From: Rhizobium sp. Q54
GTDB lineage: Bacteria > Pseudomonadota > Alphaproteobacteria > Rhizobiales > Beijerinckiaceae
Assembly: GCA_945878875.1 (NCBI GenBank)
Contig: CAMCUC010000002.1
Coordinates: 50,841-114,840 of the forward strand
Reading direction: 5' to 3'
Length of the DNA stretch: 64,000 bases
This document shows, piece after piece, positions 36,478-47,551 of the stretch (its first letter is position 1; every line of letters starts with the position of its first letter). The translations under genes were made by a program, and so were the position numbers. The notes beneath the pieces were generated by a model. The model searched no databases and had not been told where the DNA came from. It worked only from the letters and a program-made list of their open reading frames with translations.

Positions 36478-36882
36478 CTATTTCTTTTTCGGCTTCACCG
36501 GATCAAAGCCGTAATCGAACGTCAGTTCCTCGCCCTTCCTGATGGCGCGCAGGGTGTGAAACCATACGCCGCCGCGATGAAACAACGCTTCAAGATTGGG
36601 CTTCTTTGAATGATTGATATAGATGGAATCATTACCGCCGATGAGCCCGTCGACGTAATGATCCTCCATGTCGAACAAGAGCGAATAGCCGATGGAGCGA
36701 TAAAAACGCTCGCGTCGGTCGCCTTCTTTCCGGCTCACCTTCTGACCCGTGTATTGCATCACCCATTTGCCTTCCGCGATCTTTTCCAACGCGAACAGGC
36801 CACGTCCCTGAATGGGCGATTTCTGAATCTCGACTTCGGGAAGTTTTTTGGCGGCAAGCTTTTTGGGAGCAGTCTTTTTCAC
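36478..36882 (-). CDS. Small SET-domain protein (putative lysine methyltransferase)
   Basis: A 134-residue protein that is almost only a SET domain. It has GRGLFALEKIAEGKWVMQY at residues 26-44, the SAM/active-site motif Asn90-His91-Ser92 (YINHSKKPN) and the closing motif GEELTFDYGF with Tyr124. Both ends are lysine-rich (KKTAPKKLAAKK and PVKPKKK), which suggests binding to nucleic acid. The post-SET cysteines of eukaryotic enzymes are absent. SET proteins are known in some bacteria; targets here are unknown. It converges on the binding-protein gene. Confidence 0.85.
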   Translation of the reverse strand: MKKTAPKKLAAKKLPEVEIQKSPIQGRGLFALEKIAEGKWVMQYTGQKVSRKEGDRRERFYRSIGYSLLFDMEDHYVDGLIGGNDSIYINHSKKPNLEALFHRGGVWFHTLRAIRKGEELTFDYGFDPVKPKKK

Positions 36883-36997
36883 TGAAAGGCTTCTTTCCTT
36901 TGGAATGCTGCTTCGATTCTACCTGGCCGGGCTCGCGCGCAGGCCTGTCGCACGCTGCTAAAGGATCGTCGCCGATGTTGCAACCAGTGTCCGCGTT

Positions 36998-37372
36998 TTA
37001 GGGCGCACGCGACCATCCAACGCTTTTGCATAGAATCTTGAGTACGCAGCCGCTCGTCGTCATGCGGCTTTCGGAAAAAGTGATGCGGCTTGCGAAACTC
37101 AAATTGCGCTGCGGATCAAAAGCCGTGCCCTCATAGACGCCCGGACCCGCCGGCTTCACGTTGAGCACCAGCCGGTCGCCCACTTTTTCGTCGCCGGGCT
37201 CGCGAATCCAGACATTGATGGCGCACAGGGCGTCGCCGCATGGCGCCACTCGCACGCGGGCATTGCCGTCTTCGCGATGCCAGATGCCCTTGGTGATGTC
37301 AGCCTGCGCAGGCGCGCCGGAAGCTAGCGTGACGAGGGCTGCGAAAGCGGCGATGCTGGGTAGACCGTTCAT
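36998..37372 (-). CDS. DUF2147 family secreted protein
   Basis: A 124-residue exported protein: a signal peptide ending APAQA, then ITKGIWHREDGNARVRVAPCGDALCAINVWI, GDRLVLNVKP and a C-terminal GCVLKILCKSVGWSR. This is the DUF2147 lipocalin-like pattern with conserved cysteines. The family function is unknown. It stands alone. Confidence 0.8.
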   Translation of the reverse strand: MNGLPSIAAFAALVTLASGAPAQADITKGIWHREDGNARVRVAPCGDALCAINVWIREPGDEKVGDRLVLNVKPAGPGVYEGTAFDPQRNLSFASRITFSESRMTTSGCVLKILCKSVGWSRAP

Positions 37373-37508
37373 CCAAAACTCCAGGCTGCGAACTGCAACC
37401 AGAGCATGACAGAGGCCACGTTCCGGTCAAGTAAAGAGCTGCGCTTGTTCTTGCTCGAGGCCAGCTCCAGCGGCAGACTGCGCAGGTTACACGAGGAGAA
37501 ACACGAAA

Positions 37509-37805
37509 ATGCGCCGCGCTTACTGGATGCTCCTCCCCGCGCTTGCAGGCCTCGCCACGGTTGCAAGCCTGGCCGCGCCCGCCTTCGCGCAGCAGCGCCC
37601 GTCCTGCGAGCAGCGCGCACGCGATTACGCCAACATCGTCGCTCCACGCACCGGCGGAGCGCTGGTGGGGTCAGTGCAGGGCGCGCCAGTCGCGGGGCGA
37701 CGCCCGACCGCACCGGCGGGCGATCAAACGGGCTGGGGCCAGATGGCGCCAAACCAGAACGCCTGGCGCATGGCCTATGAAGCCTGCATGGCGCGCGGAC
37801 GCTAA
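37509..37805 (+). CDS. Small secreted protein of unknown function
   Basis: A 98-residue protein. A signal peptide (hydrophobic residues 6-24, cleavage after AFA) leads to SCEQRARDYAN, a glycine-containing stretch GGALVGSVQGAP and a C-terminal WRMAYEACMARGR. Two cysteines could pair in the periplasm. A GAGGAG site precedes the ATG. Its stop overlaps the GH3 gene stop tail to tail. I do not recognise a named family. Confidence 0.7.
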   Translation: MRRAYWMLLPALAGLATVASLAAPAFAQQRPSCEQRARDYANIVAPRTGGALVGSVQGAPVAGRRPTAPAGDQTGWGQMAPNQNAWRMAYEACMARGR

Positions 37806-39973
37806 CCCTGCGCGATAACAACGTCGATGCGCTCAAGGTCTTCGCGCCGCGCGCTGGCGCCGACGTGAAACTGGATCGCGCCGTCGTCAAGGCGCGGCTT
37901 GCGGTCTTCATCGAGATAGCAAAGGTCGCGAACCTTCACCACGAAAACGACCGTGCGCGTCTCCCCCTGCCGCAGAGCGACTTTCGTGAAATCGCGCAAT
38001 TCCAGCATCGGCCGCGTAACCTGCGCCACGGGATCGCGCGAGAACAGGAAGATGGTCTCCACGCCCTCGCACGTCCCGATATTGGTGACGTCCACGCTGA
38101 CGCTCACCAGATCGTCGAGATCGAGCGCATCACGATCCACGCGCAGATTGGCGCGGGCAAATCGCGTGTAGGACAAGCCCTGGCCAAAGCTCCAGCACGG
38201 ATCGAACGGGCAATCGTAATAGCCGGTCGTCCATGTATTTTGCGGATCGTGCGGGCGCCCGGAGGGACGCAGGCCGTAGAACAGCGGCATCTGGCCAGTC
38301 GTGCGCGGCCATGTAATCGCAAGCCTTGCCGATGGATTGCAGGCGCCTGATAAAATCGCCGCCAGAGCAGGCCCGGCTTCCGTGCCTGCATGCCAGGCGG
38401 CCAGAATTGCGTGCGCGCCCTCAACCAGCCAGTCGGGCAGGACAAGCGGGCGCCCGCTATTGATAGCAAGCACCACGGGCGCGCCCGATTCCAGCGCCAT
38501 GCGCGCAAGTTCGAGCTGTCCCGCAGGGATTTCCGGCTTCGTTCGCGACAGGGCCTCGCCGCTCATCATGCGCGATTCGCCAATGCACAGGATGATCGCA
38601 TCGGCGCCCGCCAAAGCTTTGCGCGCAGCTTCAAGCTCGTCCTCGTCACGTCCCTCGAACGGGGCGCCCTTGGCGAAGCGCACATCAGCCTGCGCATAAG
38701 TCTCGCGCAAGCCTGCAAGGATTGTGACGGCGTCCTGGCCATCGCCAGCCGACGCCCACGGACCAAGCTGATCGTTGGGCGCATCGGCCAGCGGCCCCAG
38801 CACGGCCAGACTGCGCGGCGCCTTCAATGGCAACAGGGCTCCTTCGTTTTTCAGTAAAACGATGGAGCGTTGCGCCGCCTGCCGGGATAGCGCGCGACGC
38901 TCGGGCGCAAGAGTTTTTGGAATTTCTTCTTTTGAGGCTGACGGCGCCATGTTGCGATAGGGATCGTCGAACAATCCGATCTGCTCTTTGAAATTGAGCA
39001 CGCGGCGCACCGCCATGTCGATTTCATCCATGCTCACAAGCCCGCGCTCCAGCGCAATGGGCAGGCCATTGAAATAGGCGTCCGACATCATGTCGATATC
39101 GACGCCCGCGTTCAGCGCCAATGCTGCCGCTTCGGGGGCGTCCGCGGCTACGCCATGGTTGATGAGTTCGGCGATGGCGTTGTAGTCGCTGACAATCAAC
39201 CCATCAAAACGCCAACGGGCGCGCAGCATGTCGCGCAGCAAGCGCTTGTGGCCCGTCATCGCCATGCCCGCCACGTCGATGAAGGCGGGCATGATCGCGG
39301 CCACGCCCTCGTCCACGCAGGCGCGGAACGGGGGCAGGTAAATCTCTTCAAGCCCGCGCCACGACACGTCGGCCTCGGCGTAATCGCGGCCCGATACGAC
39401 GGCGCCATAAGCGCAGAAATGCTTGGCGCATGCCGCCAGACGCATAATTCCTTTCTCGTCGCGCGCCTGATAGCCGCGCACCCGGGCGCGACCAAATTCT
39501 GCGTTCACCAACGGGTCTTCGCCCGCCGTCTCGACGATGCGGCCCCAGCGGGCGTCGCGCGCCACGTCGATCATCGGCGCAAAGGTCATGTGAACGCCGT
39601 CGGCCATCGCCTCAATGGCGGAATCGCGTGCGGTCGCTTCCCACAACTGGCGGTCGAAGGAGCCCGCTTCCGCAATCGGCACGGGGTGGATCGACTTGTG
39701 GCCATGCACCACATCGAGGCCAAAGAACAGCGGCACGCCAAGCCGGCTTTCCTCCACCGCCCTGCGCTGCGCCTCACGCACCAGATGGGCGCCCCAGACG
39801 TTGAGCAGGCTGCCGACGCGGCCATCCACGATCATGTTGAAAGGATTGTGCGGGCCGGGCGGGCCTGTCTCCACCAGCCCGTCGGCAAGCATGGAGATTT
39901 GTCCCAGCTTCTCGCCAAGGCTCATTTGCGCCATCAACGCATTGACGCGCGCGCTTCCCCCACTCAGTTTCAT
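37802..39973 (-). CDS. Glycoside hydrolase family 3 beta-glucosidase
   Basis: A 723-residue GH3 enzyme of the BglX plan: a TIM barrel with KHFCAYGAVVSGRDY and the nucleophile Asp in GLIVSDYNAI, a second sandwich domain with GPLADAPNDQLGPWA and AIILCIGES, and a C-terminal fibronectin-III domain (VDVTNIGTCEGVET). It hydrolyses beta-glucosides. The frame extends 91 codons upstream through ispE sequence; MKLSGGSARVNALM at 39973 is the natural start. No signal peptide is seen, unlike periplasmic BglX. Confidence 0.88.
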   Translation of the reverse strand: MKLSGGSARVNALMAQMSLGEKLGQISMLADGLVETGPPGPHNPFNMIVDGRVGSLLNVWGAHLVREAQRRAVEESRLGVPLFFGLDVVHGHKSIHPVPIAEAGSFDRQLWEATARDSAIEAMADGVHMTFAPMIDVARDARWGRIVETAGEDPLVNAEFGRARVRGYQARDEKGIMRLAACAKHFCAYGAVVSGRDYAEADVSWRGLEEIYLPPFRACVDEGVAAIMPAFIDVAGMAMTGHKRLLRDMLRARWRFDGLIVSDYNAIAELINHGVAADAPEAAALALNAGVDIDMMSDAYFNGLPIALERGLVSMDEIDMAVRRVLNFKEQIGLFDDPYRNMAPSASKEEIPKTLAPERRALSRQAAQRSIVLLKNEGALLPLKAPRSLAVLGPLADAPNDQLGPWASAGDGQDAVTILAGLRETYAQADVRFAKGAPFEGRDEDELEAARKALAGADAIILCIGESRMMSGEALSRTKPEIPAGQLELARMALESGAPVVLAINSGRPLVLPDWLVEGAHAILAAWHAGTEAGPALAAILSGACNPSARLAITWPRTTGQMPLFYGLRPSGRPHDPQNTWTTGYYDCPFDPCWSFGQGLSYTRFARANLRVDRDALDLDDLVSVSVDVTNIGTCEGVETIFLFSRDPVAQVTRPMLELRDFTKVALRQGETRTVVFVVKVRDLCYLDEDRKPRLDDGAIQFHVGASARREDLERIDVVIAQG

Positions 39974-40070
39974 TTTCTTGGCCGCCCCGCTTAACCAACG
40001 CGAGGCTTGTGGCTCCTGAAACGTAATCACGCAAGAGGCGTGTTCAGCGGCTGGCGGGCATGCCGGAAAA

Positions 40071-40937
40071 TCAGCGGAGCAGCGTGGCCTTCGCCCACCA
40101 TTCCGGGTGGTGACGGCGGATCGCTTTGGCGGTGCGCGCGGCAGCCCGGCAATCGGCAAACAAAGCAAAGCATGTGGCGCCCGAGCCTGACATGCGGGCG
40201 AGCGCAGCGCCGGGAGCCGCCCCCAGCACGGACAGTGCATAGCCAATGATCGGCGCCAGCACGCTGGCCGCGTCCTCCATGTCGTTGCGCGCCAGCTTCA
40301 ACTTTGCGCTGAGGCTGGCATAGGTCTCAAGGCCAATGTCCGGGTGCGGTCCAAGGGGCGAGACATCCCCCGGCGCATAGCCCATCTTTGCGAACACGCG
40401 CCGCGTCTCAAGTCCGACGCCCGGATTGAGCAGCACCGCAAACAGCGGCGGCAGAACAAGGCGCGCCCCAAGCTCGTCGCCGCGCCCCAGCATCATCCGG
40501 GCGTGTGGATCAAGGCAGACGGGAACGTCGGAGCCAATCTCGCCAGCCGCCGCATAAAGGCGCGGATCGTTAAGCGGAATCTCGTTGAGCCGCGCCAGAA
40601 GCCGCAGCGCCGCAGCCGCATCCGACGAGCCCCCGCCAATGCCCGCCGCCGCCGGCAGGCGCTTGAGCAGGTGGAAACGTCCCGTCCGCAAATCGGGGAT
40701 CAAGGCCTGCAAAGCGCGGGCGGCGCGCAGCACAAGGTTATCGTCCAGCGGCCCGGCGAATTGCGCGTTCGGCCCCTCTACGCTGAGCGAAAGCTCATCG
40801 CCGGGGACAAGCTGCAAAAGGTCGGCGACGCCTGCAAACGCCACTAGGCTTTCCAGATCATGCCAGCCGTCGGCTCGCCGCGCGCGCACGTGCAGGCTGA
40901 GGTTTATCTTGGCAGGCGCACGCTCGATGAGAACCAT
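40071..40937 (-). CDS. ispE: 4-diphosphocytidyl-2-C-methyl-D-erythritol kinase
   Basis: ATP-dependent kinase of the MEP isoprenoid pathway. The 288-residue GHMP kinase has RAPAKINLSLHV at the start, the ATP loop LPAAAGIGGGSSDAAAAL near residue 98 and the C-terminal MSGSGATCFALF. The ATG at 40937 is chosen; a TTG at 40952 would overlap the upstream TPR gene. The TPR gene ends 11 nt upstream, so cotranscription is likely. Confidence 0.93.
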   Translation of the reverse strand: MVLIERAPAKINLSLHVRARRADGWHDLESLVAFAGVADLLQLVPGDELSLSVEGPNAQFAGPLDDNLVLRAARALQALIPDLRTGRFHLLKRLPAAAGIGGGSSDAAAALRLLARLNEIPLNDPRLYAAAGEIGSDVPVCLDPHARMMLGRGDELGARLVLPPLFAVLLNPGVGLETRRVFAKMGYAPGDVSPLGPHPDIGLETYASLSAKLKLARNDMEDAASVLAPIIGYALSVLGAAPGAALARMSGSGATCFALFADCRAAARTAKAIRRHHPEWWAKATLLR

Positions 40938-40948
40938 TTTAAGCGCGC

Positions 40949-42736
40949 TCAACCACCATCTTTTGTCGGCGCAGGATCAGCAGGCGCAATTCCGGCTGCG
41001 GGCTTGCCTTTCTCGTCCTCAAGCCCGACTTCGATCTTGCGCAAAATCTTGGGCAGATCTTCAGGCTCGGGGTTAAGGTCGCGGGCATGGTTCCACTGGA
41101 AGCGGGCCTCCAATTGGCGGCCTACTTTCCAGTACACGTCGCCAAGATGGTCGTTGATGACAGGATCAGAGGGCTTCAGCTCAATGGCGCGTTCAAGTTC
41201 GCGCAAAGCGTCCTCGTAGCGGCCAAGGCGGTAGAAGGCCCAGCCCAGCGAATCGACGATGTAGCCGTCTTCAGGGCGCAGATCGACGGCGCGGCGCAGC
41301 ATTTTGAAGGCTGCATCGAGGTTGATGCCCTGATCGACCCATGAATAGCCCAGATAGTTCAAAACCAGCGGCTGTTCGGGATAAAGCTCTAGCGCCTTCT
41401 GGAAATCAGCTTCCGCCGCTGGCCAGTTCTTCGAGCGCTCGTGCGAGACGCCCCGGAAATAATAGGTCGTCCAGTCGGATCTGCTGGCGCCTTTGGTGAG
41501 CGCCAGCGCACTGGTGTAGGTTTTGGCGGCCTCCGTGAACAGCTTGCGCGAGCGTTGCAGATTGGCGAGCGCGAGCAAAGCGTCGGGGTCGTTCGGCGCG
41601 GCTTTGATGATGGCTTCCAGATGCTGCTGCGCCTCGTCCTTGCGCTCCAGCGTCTCCAGCACCAGCCCGATTTGCAGATCGCCGCTGGCGCGCAGGGGCG
41701 ATTCCTTCGGGATGCTCTCGTAAACGTCGATGGCGCGCTCGCCCTGTTTGATGCGCTCGTAAAGATCGCCAAGGCTGACGGCGGCCAGAGCGTGGTCGGG
41801 CGCAAGATGCAGCGCAAGCCGCAGATAGATGATCGCGGCCAGCTCGTCGCCCTGCCGCACGCCCGCCGCCCCCAGCCCGTAGAGCACCTCGCCCGCGCCC
41901 GCTATCGCCGAGCGCACCAAAGGCTCAAGCGGCTGGTTGGCCTCGATCCGCGTGATCGCATCGACGATCACGGGATGGCGCGGCAGAAGGTCGTCGAACG
42001 CGCGATAGGCGGCCAGCGCTGAATCGCGGCGGCCTTGCCGCGCCTCCATCCGGGCGAAAGCATCCACCAGCCGCAGCGTGCTTTTCTCCTGCTCGTAGGC
42101 CGCGCGCATGCGGCGCGCCGCCTCTTGCGGGCGCTTGGCCAGATCGTTGATGAGCGCTGCATGGTAATCGCGGAACAACGCAAAAGACTTGTCGCTCAGC
42201 CTGTCCGTGGCTTCGAGCGCTTTGGTGAAATCGCCCGCGCCAGCCCATGTCCATGCGGTGAGCAGAATGGCTGTGATGTCGCCGCGCCGGGTATTGCCGC
42301 CTTTGCCAAGATGTGTGCGGGCCGTGCCGAAATTGCGGGCGCGAATGGCGCGCACGCCAAGCGCCAGATGGGCGAGGCCGTTTTTCGCATCCTGCCGCAC
42401 CAGCCGCTCGGCGAGATCGAACGCCGGACCCATATCGCCATTGGCCAACGAGGCCACAAACGCGCGCTCGATCAGCACGGGATTGCGCGGATCGGCCCGC
42501 AGCGCCTCGCGGAAGAAGGTGGAGGCGGCCCGCGTATCACGCTGGGCGCCGGCCACCAGCGCGGCCAGGTAATTGCCCGAAAGGCTGGCGCTGACTTCAA
42601 TAGGGGCGGCGTTTGAGCGCGATTCGCGGGCGCTGGCGCCTAAAGCGGTCGTGAAAATAACCGCCACAGCAGCCATAGCGCCAATTGCAGCGCGATTCTT
42701 CAGGGCGCGAACCGCCTTGTGCTTCAAAATAGGCAC
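40949..42736 (-). CDS. Exported tetratricopeptide repeat protein
   Basis: A 595-residue protein with an N-terminal signal (hydrophobic residues 17-34, ending ASA) and TPR units over most of its length. Clear repeats include YLRLALHLAPDHALAAVSLG, LEAIIKAAPNDPDALLALA and LERAIELKPSDPVINDHLG. Such proteins hold periplasmic complexes together. It sits upstream of ispE, an arrangement I believe is common in Rhizobiales. Exact role unknown. Confidence 0.87.
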   Translation of the reverse strand: MPILKHKAVRALKNRAAIGAMAAVAVIFTTALGASARESRSNAAPIEVSASLSGNYLAALVAGAQRDTRAASTFFREALRADPRNPVLIERAFVASLANGDMGPAFDLAERLVRQDAKNGLAHLALGVRAIRARNFGTARTHLGKGGNTRRGDITAILLTAWTWAGAGDFTKALEATDRLSDKSFALFRDYHAALINDLAKRPQEAARRMRAAYEQEKSTLRLVDAFARMEARQGRRDSALAAYRAFDDLLPRHPVIVDAITRIEANQPLEPLVRSAIAGAGEVLYGLGAAGVRQGDELAAIIYLRLALHLAPDHALAAVSLGDLYERIKQGERAIDVYESIPKESPLRASGDLQIGLVLETLERKDEAQQHLEAIIKAAPNDPDALLALANLQRSRKLFTEAAKTYTSALALTKGASRSDWTTYYFRGVSHERSKNWPAAEADFQKALELYPEQPLVLNYLGYSWVDQGINLDAAFKMLRRAVDLRPEDGYIVDSLGWAFYRLGRYEDALRELERAIELKPSDPVINDHLGDVYWKVGRQLEARFQWNHARDLNPEPEDLPKILRKIEVGLEDEKGKPAAGIAPADPAPTKDGG

Positions 42737-42927
42737 GGATCGTCTCTCTCAATGGCTCGCGCAGAGCCCGTTCTCGCGCGCCATTGGCCAACGGCGCGGG
42801 GGTCGGTTGATAACAAGATGAACATGGCGCTTTTGAGTTTATGGAGCAAGGGCGCTTGCGTCCCGCAAACGCAAAGCTCGCCCGATCGCGCTTGTAGATC
42901 GCAGATTCCTGCGCTAGCCTGCGCAAA

Positions 42928-44959
<2,032 letters not shown>

Positions 44960-44969
44960 AGCCTTCGAC

Positions 44970-45006
44970 CTGCGCGAGCGCTTGAGGCGCTCGCGCAGCT
45001 TTGTTT
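44970..45006 (+). terminator. Rho-independent terminator of thiC
   Basis: An 11-bp perfect stem CTGCGCGAGCG / CGCTCGCGCAG with a 7-nt loop (44970-44998) is followed by CTTTGTTT. It lies 11 nt after the thiC stop. Confidence 0.85.
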
Positions 45007-45028
45007 CCAGCGTCCGAAAGATAATCTC

Positions 45029-46099
45029 ATGACTTCGCCCACACGCCGCAACCTTCTCACCGCTTCCGCAGCCGCAGTGGTTTCCGCACCCTCGGTGCTT
45101 CGCGCGCAAGAGGGGCCAATCGTCTGGCGCATGGTGACGTCATGGGCCAAAAGCCTGCCTGGCCCCGGCGTCTCTGCTGATCGCCTTGCCCAGCGCATCA
45201 ATGCCATGAGCGGCGGACGCCTGCGCGTCGACGTGTTTCCCGCCGGCCATATCGTGCCAGCCTTTGGCGTGATGGAGGCCGTGTCCACAGGCGCCGCCGA
45301 AATGGGCCATACCGCTTCGTTCTTCTGGGACGGGCAATTGCCGGGGGCTGCTTTCTTCACCACCGCGCCGTTTGGCATGAGCCCGCTTGGTCATCAGACA
45401 TGGATCGAGCAACGCGGCGGCCAGCAGCTTTGGGATGAACTTTACAAACCGCGCGGCGTGCGCGGCCTGCTGGCGGGCAATACCGGCCCCTCAATGGGCG
45501 GCTGGTTTCGCAAACCCGTTGAGAGCGTGCGCGATCTGGCGGGCCTGCGCATTCGCGTGCAGGGCATGGGCGGCGAAGTCTATGCGGCGCTTGGCGCGGT
45601 GCCGCAATCCATCGCGCCGGGCGATATTTATCCCGCGCTCGAAAAAGGAACCATCGACGCAGTGGAGATATTGGCGCCCGTCAACGACCTGCCGCTCGGG
45701 CTGCATCGCATCGCGCCTTATTATTATATGCCCGGCTTCAACAAGCCCAATGGCGCCGGCGAAGCGCTGATCTCGCTGGCCGCATTTGCAAAGCTCACCC
45801 CAGACTTGCAGCGCGTGATCGAAAACGCCTGTCAGGCGGAGCATTCCGCCGCTTTGAGCGAGGCTGAACATCTGAACGCGACGGCCATCGTCGAGCTGGT
45901 GCGCGCCGGCGCCAAAATCACTGCCTTTCCCGCCGACGTTGTGAAACTGGCGCGCGAGAAGACCGTGGGCGTACTGGACAAGAAAGCAAAAGCATCGCCG
46001 ATAGCCGGACGCATCGTCGCATCATGGCGCGACGCGCTGACCGCTGGCAGCCAATGGGCGCGCGTGGGCGCCTATATGGAACATGCGCTGAGGGGTTAA
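45029..46099 (+). CDS. TRAP transporter substrate-binding protein (DctP type)
   Basis: A 356-residue periplasmic binding protein with a Tat-like signal (TRRNLLTASAAAVVSAP, cleavage after LRAQ). The mature part reads WRMVTSWAKSLPGPGVSADR, GLRIRVQGMGGEVYAALGAVPQ and ALEKGTIDAVEI, the DctP pattern with the carboxylate-binding arginine in IRVQG. The membrane subunits DctQ and DctM are not adjacent. The relatives I know bind 2-oxo acids or other organic acids; ligand not determined. Confidence 0.87.
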   Translation: MTSPTRRNLLTASAAAVVSAPSVLRAQEGPIVWRMVTSWAKSLPGPGVSADRLAQRINAMSGGRLRVDVFPAGHIVPAFGVMEAVSTGAAEMGHTASFFWDGQLPGAAFFTTAPFGMSPLGHQTWIEQRGGQQLWDELYKPRGVRGLLAGNTGPSMGGWFRKPVESVRDLAGLRIRVQGMGGEVYAALGAVPQSIAPGDIYPALEKGTIDAVEILAPVNDLPLGLHRIAPYYYMPGFNKPNGAGEALISLAAFAKLTPDLQRVIENACQAEHSAALSEAEHLNATAIVELVRAGAKITAFPADVVKLAREKTVGVLDKKAKASPIAGRIVASWRDALTAGSQWARVGAYMEHALRG

Positions 46100-46105
46100 C
46101 TGCAT

Positions 46106-46127
46106 TCTGGACCGCGCGCGGTCCAGA
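46106..46127. repeat. Perfect 22-bp palindrome between convergent genes
   Basis: TCTGGACCGCG joined directly to its reverse complement CGCGGTCCAGA. It sits 6 nt after one stop codon and 8 nt before the convergent aroE stop, so it could end both transcripts, although it has no loop or T-run. A protein-binding palindrome is the alternative. Confidence 0.6.
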
Positions 46128-46135
46128 GCGGTGCG

Positions 46136-46978
46136 CTACAGCGTACCCTCAATCGCGCGGCGCAATTCAGGCGTCACGTCAGGCAAAATTCCAAACCATT
46201 TCTGGAACGCTGGCCGCGCCTGATGCAGCAGCATGCCGAGCCCGTCCACGCCCACATGCCCGCGCGCGCGGGCGTTGGCGAGCAGCTGCGTTTCCAGCGG
46301 GGCGTAGACGATGTCGCTGACAACAGCCTCCGTGGGCAAATCGTCGAGCGCAATCTGAAGCTCCGGCTGGCCGACCATCCCCATACTGGTGCAATTGACG
46401 AGCAGGCTCGCGCCCGCCAGCGCTCCTTCGCGCTCGCGCCATGTCACCGGCTTGACGCGCGCGCCAAACTCGCCCGCCAAAGCCTGCGCGCGCTCCAGCA
46501 TGCGGTTGGCGAGCAGGATTTCCGGCGCGCCTTCGGCCAGCAATCCGGCGATGATCGCGCGCGAGGCGCCGCCCGCCCCCAGCAGCACGCAGGGGCCAGA
46601 ACCCGCCCGCCAGTCCGGCGCCTGTTCGCGCAGGCTCGCGATGAATCCAAACGCGTCGTAATTATAACCTTCAAGCGCGCCGTCGCCGCCAATTACCACG
46701 CAATTGATCGCGCCGATGCTTGCCGCCAGCGGATCGATGCGGTCGACGATTTTCAGCGCCAGCTCTTTGAGCGGGATGGTGAGATTAACGCCGGAAAAAC
46801 CCAGAGGGGCCAACGCGCGCAGCGCTTTCTCCAATCCTGCGGGCTCCACCAGCAGCGGCGCGTAATGGCCGATGAGCCCGTGTTCGGCGAGCCAAAGATT
46901 GTGAATTTTGGGCGAGCGCGAATGCATGATCGGGCTGCCCATGACACCCGCCAGCAAATAGCGATCCGGATGCGCCAT
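46136..46978 (-). CDS. aroE: Shikimate dehydrogenase
   Basis: NADPH-dependent reduction of 3-dehydroshikimate to shikimate for aromatic amino acids. The 280-residue protein has the shikimate site MHSRSPKIHN, the catalytic lysine in NLTIPLKELALK, the nucleotide motif LLGAGGASRAI and NCTSMGM. Its ATG overlaps the fur stop by one base, so the two genes are coupled. The Fur-AroE pairing is notable only as an operon. Confidence 0.93.
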   Translation of the reverse strand: MAHPDRYLLAGVMGSPIMHSRSPKIHNLWLAEHGLIGHYAPLLVEPAGLEKALRALAPLGFSGVNLTIPLKELALKIVDRIDPLAASIGAINCVVIGGDGALEGYNYDAFGFIASLREQAPDWRAGSGPCVLLGAGGASRAIIAGLLAEGAPEILLANRMLERAQALAGEFGARVKPVTWREREGALAGASLLVNCTSMGMVGQPELQIALDDLPTEAVVSDIVYAPLETQLLANARARGHVGVDGLGMLLHQARPAFQKWFGILPDVTPELRRAIEGTL

Positions 46979-47403
46979 CAGCCCTTCTCCTCGATCCGCT
47001 CGACATAGATCACGAGGCGATGATCGAGGATGCGATAGCCATGGCGGGCGGCGATTTCAGCTTGCAGGGCCTCGATCTCGGGCGCGTGAAACTCGATCAC
47101 CTCGCCGCTTTTCACGTTGACGAAATGATCATGGTGCTCCTGCCCGCCATGCTCATAGCGCGCGCGCCCCGTGTGAAAAGCATGGCGCTCGACGATGCCC
47201 AATTGCTCGAACAATCGCAGCGTGCGGTAGACGGTGGCCAGCGAGATGCCGGGATCGAGCTTTTGCGCGCGCCGGTGCAATTCCTCGACGTCGGGATGAT
47301 CGACGGCTTCCCCCAGCACCCGCGCAATCACCCGACGCGGCGCCGTCATGCGTGCGCCGCTGTCCTTCAACTTGATCTCAAGCGCGTCGGCTGTAGTCTC
47401 CAT
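46978..47403 (-). CDS. fur: Fur family transcriptional regulator
   Basis: A 141-residue metal-sensing repressor. The winged helix has MTAPRRVIARVL and the recognition helix SLATVYRTLRLFEQLGIV. The metal site region is YEHGGQEHHDHFVN, followed by GEVIEFHAPEIE. In Rhizobiales the closest Fur homologue often acts as the manganese regulator Mur; sequence reading alone cannot tell the two apart. The rhizobial Irr-type haem motif is not seen. aroE overlaps its stop. Confidence 0.87.
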   Translation of the reverse strand: METTADALEIKLKDSGARMTAPRRVIARVLGEAVDHPDVEELHRRAQKLDPGISLATVYRTLRLFEQLGIVERHAFHTGRARYEHGGQEHHDHFVNVKSGEVIEFHAPEIEALQAEIAARHGYRILDHRLVIYVERIEEKG

Positions 47404-47461
47404 CCCTGAGTTTTAACCGGGAGCGGGCGCGAAGTCGAACCGTCCAAAAGTCGGCAGCGCC

Positions 47462-47491
47462 GCAAGTTCAAAGGCTGCAAGTTCAAAGGCG
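47462..47491. repeat. Tandem 15-nt direct repeat in the fur-xseB gap
   Basis: GCAAGTTCAAAGGCT at 47462-47476 is followed immediately by GCAAGTTCAAAGGCG; 14 of 15 positions are identical. It lies in the divergent promoter region of fur and xseB. It may be an operator or a replication-slippage product. Confidence 0.6.
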
Positions 47492-47551
47492 TTCCGCTTC
47501 AGGTCGCTTTTGCTGTAGTATTCAGGAGGAATCACTTCGGAGATACGTCCT

